From NCBI GenBank assembly GCA_963702755.1, contig CAVPDZ010000006.1:124001-188000 (forward strand): DNA of 64,000 nucleotides, in the 5' to 3' direction. The notes below the pieces were generated by a model. That model worked only from the letters and a program-made list of their open reading frames with translations, did not search any database and had not been told where the DNA came from. How positions within the stretch are numbered: position 1 is the first letter of the stretch; every line of letters begins with the position of its first letter. A program made the translations under genes and the position numbers. The DNA comes from JAJPKK01 sp963702755. GTDB taxonomy: Bacteria > Pseudomonadota > Alphaproteobacteria > Rhizobiales > Xanthobacteraceae. This document shows, piece after piece, positions 40,505 through 48,798 of this stretch.

Positions 40505-40738
40505 AGCGCTGTCCTCGGCGTTGGCGATGCCCGCAAGCGCGATCGTGCAAGCGGCGATAGATGCGACCCATCGCAGAACTCGAATTCATGGCGTTTTCTC
40601 CCGGACGTCATGATATCACCTTCGGCGAGCATTTCTTTGCGCACTGCAGCGCCTGCGGCTGTTAGAATTCCGCCCTTGTCAAATCCTGGGACACCGGCGT
40701 CCTTTGCGCAGGCGCTACCTGATTGCTAGACGGGCAAG

Positions 40739-42616
40739 ATGCTGACGATCCTCGCGGGCCGCTTCGAATGCGTTCAACTGCTCAACGTCGGCACCTATTT
40801 CGAGGCCTATCGCGCGATCGACAAAGCTCTCGATCGCTCGGTCTTCATCAAGATCGCGCGTGCCTCAAGCGACCCCGTCGCCGCGAAGATCGTGGAGGCG
40901 CACGTCGTCCTGTGGCGTCGTCTTGCACGTGAGAAATTCCGCGGCGCGCCGACAATTCTCGACTGCGGCCGGGACGGCGGCCTCACTTACCTCATCACCG
41001 AATGGATCGGCAGTCCGTCGCTGCGCACGCTCCTCGACCGTGATCGCCAACCGATCGCCGAACCGAACCGGTTCCTGCGCTTGCTGCTCACGGGCGGCCT
41101 GTCGGCCCTGGCGGAACTCCATGCGCGCGGCTTCGTTCACGGCGACATCAGTCCCGGCAACATCCTGGCTGATCCGTGGGGAAGGTTTCCCGCGGTCTAT
41201 CTGGTCGATCCCGCGCCGCAGTTCGATCTGCCCGATCCGCGCGATCCGAAGCGCCGGCTGATCCTCGGCAATCCGCATTTTTGCGCGCCGGAAGTTCTCG
41301 CCGGCGAAGCCGTGAGCGCGCGCGCAGATTTGTTTGCGCTCGGCACGGTGATCGAAGAGGCCGCGCGCATCCTTGGCGCGGTTGCCCCTGGGTTGGCATC
41401 GCGGCTGACGGCCGCGAGGCCGGAGGATCGTCCTGCCTCTGCGGAAGAAGCCTTGGCGCTGCTTCAGGACGAAAGCACCCGTGTGAACGTCAGCCCGACC
41501 GCCGGTCCGCCCGCCACCGACGCCTGGACCGCTGTGAGTGCGGCCGTGTCCGTGCCCATACCGCGTCAGGTTACCGAGGCCTGGAATGCGCCGACCGTGC
41601 TGGCGCCGGTCAGTGCGCCGTCAGCTTCGCCCGCGGACGCGTCGGCGCCGACCACAGCGATTTCGGTTCCCGCATCTCCCACTGCGGCAGAAGCGTCGAC
41701 TGTCGCGCTGTCGGTGCCGGCATTACCAACGGCCGCCAACACGGCCCCGACGGCGACGCTGTCGGTGCCGTCGCGTCTTCTCGCAGATTTCTCCGTTGTC
41801 GCTCCGAAGCTGATCGAGCCGGGCCGCAACTTCATTGTCGAGGTGTGGGTCGCGCCGAGCGGCAGGAGCGCCGAGATGCTGGCGGAAGCGACGCGCGGCG
41901 GTCGCATGATCGAGCGGGGCAACAGGTCCCATATCAATCTCGAGCGGGATACGGTGATCACGGTGCTGCTGAAGCTGCCGGATTTCGAAGTCCCCGATCC
42001 CATGGAAATGCTCGGCTGGGACGGCGACATCCGCAACGTGAGCTTCATCGTGAAGGCGCCGGCGTCGCTCGCGCCGGGCGTCTATCCGGGGATCGCGAAG
42101 CTGATGAAGGGCCAGCTGCCATTTGCGAGCATCGCGTTCGATCTCGCGGTGACGTCGCAGACAGCAAAAGTCGAAGCACCGCCCGAACCGCTGAAAGCGC
42201 GGGTCCAGCGCATCGCCCGCGCATTTGCGTCGTATGCCAGTCAGGATCGCGCGGAAGTGTTGCGACGCGTCCAGGGCATTCAGGCGACCGGCATGGACGT
42301 GTTCCTCGATGTCGTCAATCTGCGCAGCGGCCAGGACTGGGAGCGGGCGATCTATCATGAGATCGACACCAGCGACGGCTTCTTTCTGTTCTGGTCGCGC
42401 AACGCCGCGCAATCGAGCTGGGTCGAGCGCGAGTGGCGCTACGCCTTGAAGCAGCATGGGCTGGAGTTCATCAGCCCGCTTGCCCTCGAGGATCCCCGCC
42501 TGACGCAACCGCCGGCGGAACTGAGCAAGATGCATTTCAACGATATGCTGCTCGCCTTTATCCACTCGGAAGATGCGATCGCCAAGCGCGCGCCGAGCAC
42601 GTCGTCGCCGCAGTAA
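40739..42616 (+). CDS. Protein kinase–beta domain–TIR fusion
   Basis: 625 residues. 1-240: protein-kinase-like domain with Lys38 (SVFIKIAR), a candidate helix-C Glu53, catalytic loop HGDISPGN (Asp136, Asn141) and VDP in place of DFG (Asp157). 242-345: Ala/Pro/Thr/Val-rich linker with loose SVPxxPTAA repeats. 350-475: a beta-rich segment (ADFSVVAPKLIEPGRNFIVEVWV, VITVLLKLPDFEVPDP). 490-610: TIR domain beginning RAFASYASQDRAEVLRRVQG, with FLDVVNLRSGQDWE, FFLFWSRNAAQSSWVEREWRYAL and the likely NADase glutamate at 565. No signal peptide or membrane helix. It stands alone between a divergent hydrolase gene and a convergent Bug gene. Kinase-regulated NAD-consuming defence or stress signalling is inference. 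Confidence 0.85.
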   Translation: MLTILAGRFECVQLLNVGTYFEAYRAIDKALDRSVFIKIARASSDPVAAKIVEAHVVLWRRLAREKFRGAPTILDCGRDGGLTYLITEWIGSPSLRTLLDRDRQPIAEPNRFLRLLLTGGLSALAELHARGFVHGDISPGNILADPWGRFPAVYLVDPAPQFDLPDPRDPKRRLILGNPHFCAPEVLAGEAVSARADLFALGTVIEEAARILGAVAPGLASRLTAARPEDRPASAEEALALLQDESTRVNVSPTAGPPATDAWTAVSAAVSVPIPRQVTEAWNAPTVLAPVSAPSASPADASAPTTAISVPASPTAAEASTVALSVPALPTAANTAPTATLSVPSRLLADFSVVAPKLIEPGRNFIVEVWVAPSGRSAEMLAEATRGGRMIERGNRSHINLERDTVITVLLKLPDFEVPDPMEMLGWDGDIRNVSFIVKAPASLAPGVYPGIAKLMKGQLPFASIAFDLAVTSQTAKVEAPPEPLKARVQRIARAFASYASQDRAEVLRRVQGIQATGMDVFLDVVNLRSGQDWERAIYHEIDTSDGFFLFWSRNAAQSSWVEREWRYALKQHGLEFISPLALEDPRLTQPPAELSKMHFNDMLLAFIHSEDAIAKRAPSTSSPQ

Positions 42617-42629
42617 TCGTGTGCCCGTC

Positions 42630-43643
42630 TCAATCGTAGCGCAGATTGAGTTCCTTGAGCACCTTGCCCCACCGCGCCGCTTCCTTGTGCATGAAGGCCG
42701 CAAATTCCGAGCGCGACATCGTCATCGGATAGCTGCCGGCGCGCTCCAGCCGCGCGACGACGACCGGATTGTTCATGATGTCGGCGATCTTGCCGGCGAG
42801 CTTGTCGACAATCGGCGTCGGCATTCCGGCGGGGCCGACGAGACCCAGCCAGACCGAGATGTCGTCGAGATCGGGAAGGTTCGCGGCTTGGGCAAGCGTC
42901 GGCAGATCACCGAGCACCGCCGGGGTGCGCCGGTCGAGCTTTGCGAGCGCCCGCAGTTCGCCGGCTTCGATCAGCGGATCGACGATGAGCGTCGCCGCAT
43001 AGATGACGTCGACATTGCCGGAGAGCAGGCCCTGGGTCGTTTCCGCAGTTCCCTTGAACGGCACATAGACGATGTCGAGACCGGCGGCCTTGTGGAATAG
43101 ATGCCCCATCAGTTGCGCCGTGATGGTGCCCGCGCCGTAGTTGAGCTTGCCTGGGGACGCTTTCGCTCGCGCGATCAGCTCTGCCACGGTCTTCGGTCCG
43201 TCGGCAGCACGCACGGCGACAACCGAAACCGTCTTGGTAATGGTGGTGATCGGTGTGAAATCGGCGAACGGATCGTAGGGCGGATTGCGATAGAGAAACT
43301 GGTTCATCACCAGCGTCGAGTCGATCGGGATCAGCAGCGTGTAGCCGTCAGGCGCGGCCTTCGCCACGACCTGGGCACCGATGACGGTGTTCGCGCCGGG
43401 GCGGTTTTCCACGATGACCGCCTGGCCCCAGTCCTCGGTCATCTTCTGCCCGAGGATGCGGGCGATGATGTCGGCTGGGCCGCCCGGCGGGAACGGCACG
43501 ACCAGGCGGATGGCGCGGCTCGGATAGCTCTCGGCGCGGGTTTGCGCATTGGCGCACGACGCAACGAAGAGGGCGGCAACATCGCAGGCCGCCGCGACGA
43601 CCATGATCAGGATCAAGGCGCGGATGACCCGCAGCGGATTCAT
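42630..43643 (-). CDS. Bug/TctC family substrate-binding protein
   Basis: 337 residues. N-terminal hydrophobic signal; YPSRAIRLVVPFPPGGPADIIARILG, VENRPGANTVIGAQVVAKAAPDGYTLLIP, NYGAGTITAQLMGHLFHKAAG, YVPFKGTAETTQGLLSGNVDV. Its C-terminus (RWGKVLKELNLRYD) is typical. Convergent with the TIR gene (13-base gap) and divergent from an LLM monooxygenase, with which it may be functionally paired. Confidence 0.92.
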   Translation of the reverse strand: MNPLRVIRALILIMVVAAACDVAALFVASCANAQTRAESYPSRAIRLVVPFPPGGPADIIARILGQKMTEDWGQAVIVENRPGANTVIGAQVVAKAAPDGYTLLIPIDSTLVMNQFLYRNPPYDPFADFTPITTITKTVSVVAVRAADGPKTVAELIARAKASPGKLNYGAGTITAQLMGHLFHKAAGLDIVYVPFKGTAETTQGLLSGNVDVIYAATLIVDPLIEAGELRALAKLDRRTPAVLGDLPTLAQAANLPDLDDISVWLGLVGPAGMPTPIVDKLAGKIADIMNNPVVVARLERAGSYPMTMSRSEFAAFMHKEAARWGKVLKELNLRYD

Positions 43644-43738
43644 GCTGCCCTCCCGGCCGCGTTTCTTGCTACCATGGCGGCCCCGATCATGTTGCGGCGA
43701 CGCGCTGCTCGCCTCAACCGGAAAATGTGAGGACTGTC

Positions 43739-44872
43739 GTGCTTGCGCCTTCCGAGGCCATGCAGGGTCGCGTGGCCATGTACAACGCGAACGCGCTGAA
43801 GATCGGGCTGTTCGGCGCGAATTGCTCCTCCGGCCGCGCCGTCACGCTGGTGCCCGAGCGGTGGTCCGGAAGCTGGCCCGATAATTTGCACCTTGCCCGC
43901 ATGGCCGATGCCGCGGGCATCGATTTCATGCTGCCGATCGCGCGCTGGAAGGGCTACGGCGGCGTTACCGATTACCAGGGCGCGACGTTCGAGACCGTCA
44001 CCTGGGCGTCGGGTTTGCTCGCGGCGACCGAGCGCATCACAGTGTTTGGGACGGTGCACGCGCCGCTCTTCAATCCGCTGATCGCCGCGAAGGAATTCGT
44101 CACCGCCGATCACATCGGTGAAGGGCGGTTCGGCCTCAATCTTGTCGTCGGCTGGAACGAGGACGAGTTCGAGATGTTCGGGGTCAAGCAGCGCGACCAC
44201 GAGCAGCGTTACGACTATGCCCAGGAGTGGATCGACGCGGTGAAGCGCGCCTGGGGCCCCGAGGAGGAGTTCAGCTTCGACGGGAAGTTCCTCAAGCTCG
44301 CCGGCGTGCGTGCCAAGCCGAAGCCGTTCGGCGGAACGCGGCCGCTCATCATGAATGCCGGTGCTTCGCCGACCGGGCGCGCCTTTGCGCTGCGTAACTG
44401 CGATGCGTTCTTCACGCAAGCTTCGCGAACGTCAGTCGAGGAGACCGCGACGCGCGTGCACGACATCAAGGCGGAAGCGGCGCGCTACGGTCGCGAGATC
44501 GATGTCTACACCGTCGGCGTCGTGACCTGCCGCCCGACCGCAAAGGAGGCCGAGGAATATTACCGCCACTGCATCGTGGAGAATGCCGACTGGTCCGCGG
44601 TCGATCTCATCCTCGCCAAGAAGAACATCAGCCGGGAGAGCGTCGGCGAGGAGCAGTTCCGCCAGGAGCGCACCAACTATGCGAACGGAATGGGCGGCGT
44701 GCCGATCGTCGGCGACCCCGACACGGTCGCGCGAAAGCTCGCCGACCTCAGCCGCGCAGGCCTGCGCGGCGCCGGTATCTCGTTCGTCAACTTCGCGGAC
44801 GAATTGCCGTACTTCTGCGACGAGGTGATTCCTCGCCTCGAACGCGCCGGCGTGCGCGAGAAGCTGGTATAA
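43739..44872 (+). CDS. LLM-class flavin-dependent monooxygenase, RutA-like
   Basis: 377 residues. Luciferase-like barrel: GLFGANCSSGRAVTLVPERW, ARMADAAGIDFMLPIARWKGYGG, ATFETVTWASGLLAATERI, HIGEGRFGLNLVVGWNEDEFEMFGV and YAQEWIDAVKRAW. These resemble RutA/DmoA-type two-component oxygenases that use reduced FMN. The start is GTG 43739, with GAGGAC upstream (43727 is also possible). Close paralog at 51783-52924. Substrate unknown; RutA-type members open nitrogen heterocycles. Confidence 0.88.
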   Translation: MLAPSEAMQGRVAMYNANALKIGLFGANCSSGRAVTLVPERWSGSWPDNLHLARMADAAGIDFMLPIARWKGYGGVTDYQGATFETVTWASGLLAATERITVFGTVHAPLFNPLIAAKEFVTADHIGEGRFGLNLVVGWNEDEFEMFGVKQRDHEQRYDYAQEWIDAVKRAWGPEEEFSFDGKFLKLAGVRAKPKPFGGTRPLIMNAGASPTGRAFALRNCDAFFTQASRTSVEETATRVHDIKAEAARYGREIDVYTVGVVTCRPTAKEAEEYYRHCIVENADWSAVDLILAKKNISRESVGEEQFRQERTNYANGMGGVPIVGDPDTVARKLADLSRAGLRGAGISFVNFADELPYFCDEVIPRLERAGVREKLV

Positions 44873-44909
44873 AAAGCTCGGGCTGCCTGGAGGTCATCCA
44901 GGCAGCCCG
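44871..44909. terminator. Bidirectional terminator, LLM gene / HU gene
   Basis: Perfect 13-bp stem CGGGCTGCCTGGA, loop GGTCA, TCCAGGCAGCCCG. On the minus strand it is followed by AGCTTTTT, so it ends the HU transcript; it also follows the LLM stop. Confidence 0.85.
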
Positions 44910-44935
44910 CGCCGCACTCCCCCTTCGATCGGAAA

Positions 44936-45229
44936 TCAGACGGCTTCCTTGAGCTCCTTGGCGGCGCGGAAGGCCACCTTCTTGCTCGCTTTGATCTTGA
45001 TCGGTTCGCCGGTCGCCGGATTGCGGCCCATGCGGGCGGCGCGCTTGCGCACGACCAGAATGCCGAGACCGCCAATGCGGATGCGGTCGCCCTTCTTGAG
45101 GTGCTTCACGACCATGCCGACCAGGTCGTTCAAAACGGCTTCCGATTGCTTCTTCGGCATTTCGTGGGTGCCGGCCAGGGCGGCGGCGAGATGCTTCAGG
45201 GTCACGGTAGTCTGCGCGGCTTTTGCCAT
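44936..45229 (-). CDS. hup: HU-family DNA-binding protein
   Basis: 97 residues. TLKHLAAALAGTHEMPKKQSEAVLNDLVGMV, KKGDRIRIGGLGILVVRKRAARMGRNPATGEPIKIKASKKVAFRAAKELKEAV: the HU/IHF fold with the GRNPxTGE arm that enters the minor groove. Nucleoid protein. In relatives hup usually follows lon directly; here it is about 11.6 kb away and on the other strand. Confidence 0.95.
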   Translation of the reverse strand: MAKAAQTTVTLKHLAAALAGTHEMPKKQSEAVLNDLVGMVVKHLKKGDRIRIGGLGILVVRKRAARMGRNPATGEPIKIKASKKVAFRAAKELKEAV

Positions 45230-45455
45230 CGAAAGCTCCTCCTCTTGGGGCTAACTACGCCGGTGCTCGGCGGATACCGGGGACACATAAGCAATTCTCG
45301 CGGGGTTTGACCATATGATGAATGCAAAAAACGCCTGATTCTTGTGGGGATTCTGCTGTCGGAACTAAAGAAATGGCCGATTCCAGCCAATTTCGATGCC
45401 CCCGGAAGACCAAATCGACGGTTTTCCCCTGACAAACCGGGCTCTCTTTGTTTAT

Positions 45456-45475
45456 GACAACCCTATTGGGTTGTC
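45456..45475. other. Perfect 8-bp inverted repeat in hup / tRNA-Asp interval
   Basis: GACAACCC-TATT-GGGTTGTC. Lies in the 332-base gap 45230-45561, which otherwise holds no gene. It is 228 bases upstream of hup (minus strand) and just ahead of a candidate promoter for tRNA-Asp. Could be an operator or a short terminator-like hairpin. Confidence 0.4.
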
Positions 45476-45498
45476 CTCCATCGCATGGGTGACGGCCG

Positions 45499-45527
45499 TT
45501 GACTTCGATCCTACCCGATCGTATCTC
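45499..45527 (+). promoter_or_regulatory. Candidate sigma-70 promoter for tRNA-Asp
   Basis: TTGACT, 17 bases, TATCTC, with the tRNA 34 bases further on. Good -35 and spacing, moderate -10. Confidence 0.4.
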
Positions 45528-45561
45528 ATGCTCGATTGCTGCGCCTTGAGGCGCGGATTGC

Positions 45562-45638
45562 GGGGGCGTAGCTCAGTTGGTTAGAGCGTTGCCCTGTCAC
45601 GGCAAAGGCCGCGGGTTCGAGTCCCGTCGCTCCCGCCA
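45562..45638 (+). tRNA. tRNA-Asp (GUC)
   Basis: Acceptor arms GGGGGCG (45562-45568) and CGCTCCC (45628-45634), discriminator G, encoded CCA. Anticodon arm TTGCC-CTGTCAC-GGCAA gives GTC. D arm AGCTCAGTTGGTTAGAGC. 77 nt. Confidence 0.97.
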
Positions 45639-45872
45639 ATCGTAAAGATTTGGTTCCGAAACTTGCCCGCGCGGCCGTGTGGCGCAAGTATCTCCAGCGT
45701 CGTGATCTTTTTATCACAGCGGACGGAAAACTGGATCGTCCACCCTCGGCATCGCGAAACGGCCGCAGCACTTCCTGCTATAGATTGAGACTTGGGGTAG
45801 GCGTCCGTTGCGCCAACGGATTGCAGTGGTCGCGTGAGCTGCGTCGTGCGGCGTGCGTGACAGGGGGGAAGG

Positions 45873-46979
45873 ATGTTGGGCAAATCGATTGCGCGATCCG
45901 TGGCGATCATTGCCGGCATAGTTGGTGCAACGTTTGTGACAGGAATCGCTGCCGCCGGCGATCTCACTCCTTATCCGGTCTCTCCTGGTTATCCCGTCCT
46001 CCCAGCGGTCGCGCCGGTTTGGCCAGCGGTCGATGGAATCAATGAAAAGTTCGAAGGGTTCGGCGGCTCGCTTGCGAACCGCAGTCTCTATGGTGTCAAC
46101 GGCAGCCTGACAGCGCCGGTCGGCATACCGTTCGGCGCGCAAATCGACGGCAGCGTCGGCAATTTCGGCTCCAACACATTCGGCGTCGTCGGCGGTCACT
46201 TGTTCTGGCGCGATCCGAACGTCGCGCTCTTTGGCATTTACGGCAGCGAAACCTTCTGGGATGCGAACGGCGGTGTGAATGCGGGACGTATCGCCGCGGA
46301 AGGCGAATACTACTGGGGCCACTTCACCCTGCAAGGCATCGTCGGCGTAGAATTTGGCAACACCGCAACGGCCGCCACGACTGCTACGTCAGGTCCCTTG
46401 GTGGCAACGACCTTCAACACGTTCAATATTCAGACTCGATTTTTCGACGAGATCAACTTCAAATACTACCTCGGTGACGACGCCTCCGCCTACATCGGCC
46501 ATCGCTATCTTGGCGGCAGGAATGGTATTGCGCTAGGCGGCGAGTTGGCGCTGCCGGTTGCGCCCGGCATCCTTGGGTCGGCGTTCGTCGAAGCGCGTTT
46601 CTTCGAGAGCGATATCAATGGCGTCTGGGGTGGCGTGAAGTTCTACTTCGGTCCGAACGACAAGCCGTTGATTGCACGCCACCGCCAGGAAGATCCTAAC
46701 AACTGGAACGTTGATAGCCTTTACACCATCACTAACAATGGCAGCACGTCCGGAGCGGCGATCTGCACCAATGGCGGTACTCCACCGGCCTGCGTCGTAG
46801 ACCCACCGCCCCGCTATAGGAGTAGCCTTTTTATCACACTCCAAAAAAAATCGACGTCGCCAGCGTCAATTTCATGCGAACAATTGGAGCGACTCTGGTA
46901 TGAATGTTCTTCATGCTTCGGTGGTCGTGAGGACTTGGGGAATTCCTCGAAAGCGACGCACTGGATCAAGCGAGTTTAA
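45873..46979 (+). CDS. Outer-membrane beta-barrel-like protein
   Basis: 368 residues. Signal peptide (SIARSVAIIAGIVGATFVTGIAAA). The mature part alternates short polar turns with aromatic/aliphatic strands (SLYGVNGSLTAPVG, GVVGGHLFWRDPNVALFGIYGS, GRIAAEGEYYWGHFTLQGIVGVEFG, YLGDDASAYIGHRYLGG, GVWGGVKFYFGPNDKPLI), consistent with a beta barrel. The last 60 residues or so (after CVVDPPP) are unlike the rest, with Cys and charged residues, and may come from a frameshift. No specific porin family is recognised. Confidence 0.65.
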   Translation: MLGKSIARSVAIIAGIVGATFVTGIAAAGDLTPYPVSPGYPVLPAVAPVWPAVDGINEKFEGFGGSLANRSLYGVNGSLTAPVGIPFGAQIDGSVGNFGSNTFGVVGGHLFWRDPNVALFGIYGSETFWDANGGVNAGRIAAEGEYYWGHFTLQGIVGVEFGNTATAATTATSGPLVATTFNTFNIQTRFFDEINFKYYLGDDASAYIGHRYLGGRNGIALGGELALPVAPGILGSAFVEARFFESDINGVWGGVKFYFGPNDKPLIARHRQEDPNNWNVDSLYTITNNGSTSGAAICTNGGTPPACVVDPPPRYRSSLFITLQKKSTSPASISCEQLERLWYECSSCFGGREDLGNSSKATHWIKRV

Positions 46980-47007
46980 TGCAGCAGGTGGCTGTGGGGT
47001 GGGGAAG

Positions 47008-47040
47008 AGCGCAACGCCGGTTCGCCGGCGTTGCGCTTTA
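47008..47040 (+). terminator. Terminator with TTCG loop
   Basis: AGCGCAACGCCGG-TTCG-CCGGCGTTGCGCT followed by TTACTTTTA; 28 bases after the barrel-protein stop and before the convergent amidase. Confidence 0.85.
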
Positions 47041-47097
47041 CTTTTAGGGCATCATCCTACCGCCAAATTAGATCGCAACGTTCGGCATCCGTCATTG

Positions 47098-48516
47098 TCA
47101 AGCCGCCGATGCTGGTGGCCAGCCGATCTGGTTCGCTTCCTGCACGATTTTCGCCACCGACAGAATCCGCGGCTCCTCAAAGCGCGGCGCCACGATCTGC
47201 AACCCGATCGGTAGTCCGTCGCCTGACAATCCCGCGGGGACGCTTGCGGCCGGCAGACTGACGAGCGTCACGAGGAACGCGGGGGCGAGCCAATCGATGT
47301 AGCTTTCGAGTTTCTTGTTGCCGATCGCGTCGGGAAAGTTCTGCTCGATCGGGAATGGCTTCACCGGCGCCGCCGGCGTCAACAGCAGGTCAAAGCGCTC
47401 GAACAGTTCGCGGAACCGGTGAAACACTCTCAAGCGCGCGTGTTCAGCCGCGGCGAGGTCGTGTGCGGTGACCTTCAGTCCTTGCTTGACGTTGCTCTTG
47501 AGGTTTTCGCCGAACGCATCAATCCGCGCGAGATTTTCGAATTGCTGGCCGACCATCCAGGCGCCGCGCCAGGTGTGGTAGGGCGCTCGGCCATCGGAAG
47601 CATCGAAGGCCACGACCTCGACCTGCGCGCCAGCATCGACAAGCCCCAACGCGGCGGTGCGGCAGATCGCGTCGACCTCGCTATCGACCCCAATCCCGGC
47701 GATATCGGACGCGTAGGCGATGCGCAGTCCGCGCACATCCGTAGCGCCTGCGACGACAGTGCGCGCACTGGCCCATGGTGGCGCTACCGAGATGGGCGAC
47801 AGGCGGCTGAAGCCCACCATGGCATCCAGCATCAGGGCCGCATCCTCGGCGCGACGCGCGAGCGGCCCGTGCACCTGGCCAGGATCCCAGGCGAGCGGCA
47901 TCGGGTGATTGGGGATGAGACCCGGCGTCGGCCTGATACCGACGATGCCGCAGAAGGCGGCCGGCACGCGGATCGAAGCGCCAAAGTCGGTGCCCTGGGC
48001 GAGCGGCACCATGCCGGTCGCGACCGCGACCGCCGAGCCGCCCGAAGAGCCCGCCGGGCTGAGCGCCGGATTCCACGGATTGCGGGTCGCGCCAAATACC
48101 GCATTCACCGTCGCGGCGCCCGTCGCGAACTCCGGTGTATTGGTTTTACCGAGCACGATACCGCCGGCGGCCCTCAGGCGTCGCACGACCTCCGCGTCCT
48201 CAAGCGGCACATGATCGTGAAAGAGCGGCGAGCCGAACGTGGTGCGGATGCCGGCCGTTTGCGTGACATCCTTGACGGCGAATGGAAGCCCATGCAGCGG
48301 ACCGAGCGGCGCGCCTCGCATCACCGCCGCTTCGGCGGTATGCGCCTCCTCGCGGGCGCGCTCCGCCGCGAGAGTAACGACGGCATTGAGCCTCGGATTG
48401 AGCCGCGCGATGACCGCAAGATGGGCATCGAGCACCTCGACTGGACTCACTTTGCGCGCGCAAATCAACGCCGCGAGTTCGACCGCCGATAAGCGCGTCA
48501 GCGAATGGTCCGACAT
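47098..48516 (-). CDS. Amidase signature family hydrolase
   Basis: 472 residues. Ser-cisSer-Lys triad visible: Lys in GLPFAVKDVTQTAG, cis-Ser region SPAGSSGGSAVAVATG, nucleophile in GTDFGASIRVPAAFCG. ATG 48516 (MSDHSLTRLSA) is the family start; the frame is open further upstream but unlike any amidase. Cytoplasmic hydrolysis of an amide; substrate unknown. Divergent from a TAXI receptor gene that may supply its substrate. Confidence 0.9.
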   Translation of the reverse strand: MSDHSLTRLSAVELAALICARKVSPVEVLDAHLAVIARLNPRLNAVVTLAAERAREEAHTAEAAVMRGAPLGPLHGLPFAVKDVTQTAGIRTTFGSPLFHDHVPLEDAEVVRRLRAAGGIVLGKTNTPEFATGAATVNAVFGATRNPWNPALSPAGSSGGSAVAVATGMVPLAQGTDFGASIRVPAAFCGIVGIRPTPGLIPNHPMPLAWDPGQVHGPLARRAEDAALMLDAMVGFSRLSPISVAPPWASARTVVAGATDVRGLRIAYASDIAGIGVDSEVDAICRTAALGLVDAGAQVEVVAFDASDGRAPYHTWRGAWMVGQQFENLARIDAFGENLKSNVKQGLKVTAHDLAAAEHARLRVFHRFRELFERFDLLLTPAAPVKPFPIEQNFPDAIGNKKLESYIDWLAPAFLVTLVSLPAASVPAGLSGDGLPIGLQIVAPRFEEPRILSVAKIVQEANQIGWPPASAA

Positions 48517-48798
48517 CGGACGAGCATAATCTGCGGCACCATCCCCGCACCAGGGCACCAATGTGCGTGAGCGCCTCGCGCACACTTTGCGGCGAAGCGA
48601 TGACTGACGACTGCAAAGCAAGGCGGCGGCGCTGACGCAACGCCTATGTGATGCGAGCGAACGACTTGTCGGCGCGCGACAATCTTCGCGAAATGCATCG
48701 CGTGCCACGCGCCGTCAAAACACCAAGCCGCACTCAGAATTGGGTCACATTCGCCGTCGAGTTTGAACGCGGCTGAGAAATGGGGATGGGGATGCGTA

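Noticed and set aside
41530..41790. Minisatellite-like repeat in the kinase–TIR linker as a mobile repeat
   Set aside because: The SVPxxPTAA units are degenerate at both DNA and protein level and read as a low-complexity protein linker, not a tandem DNA repeat.
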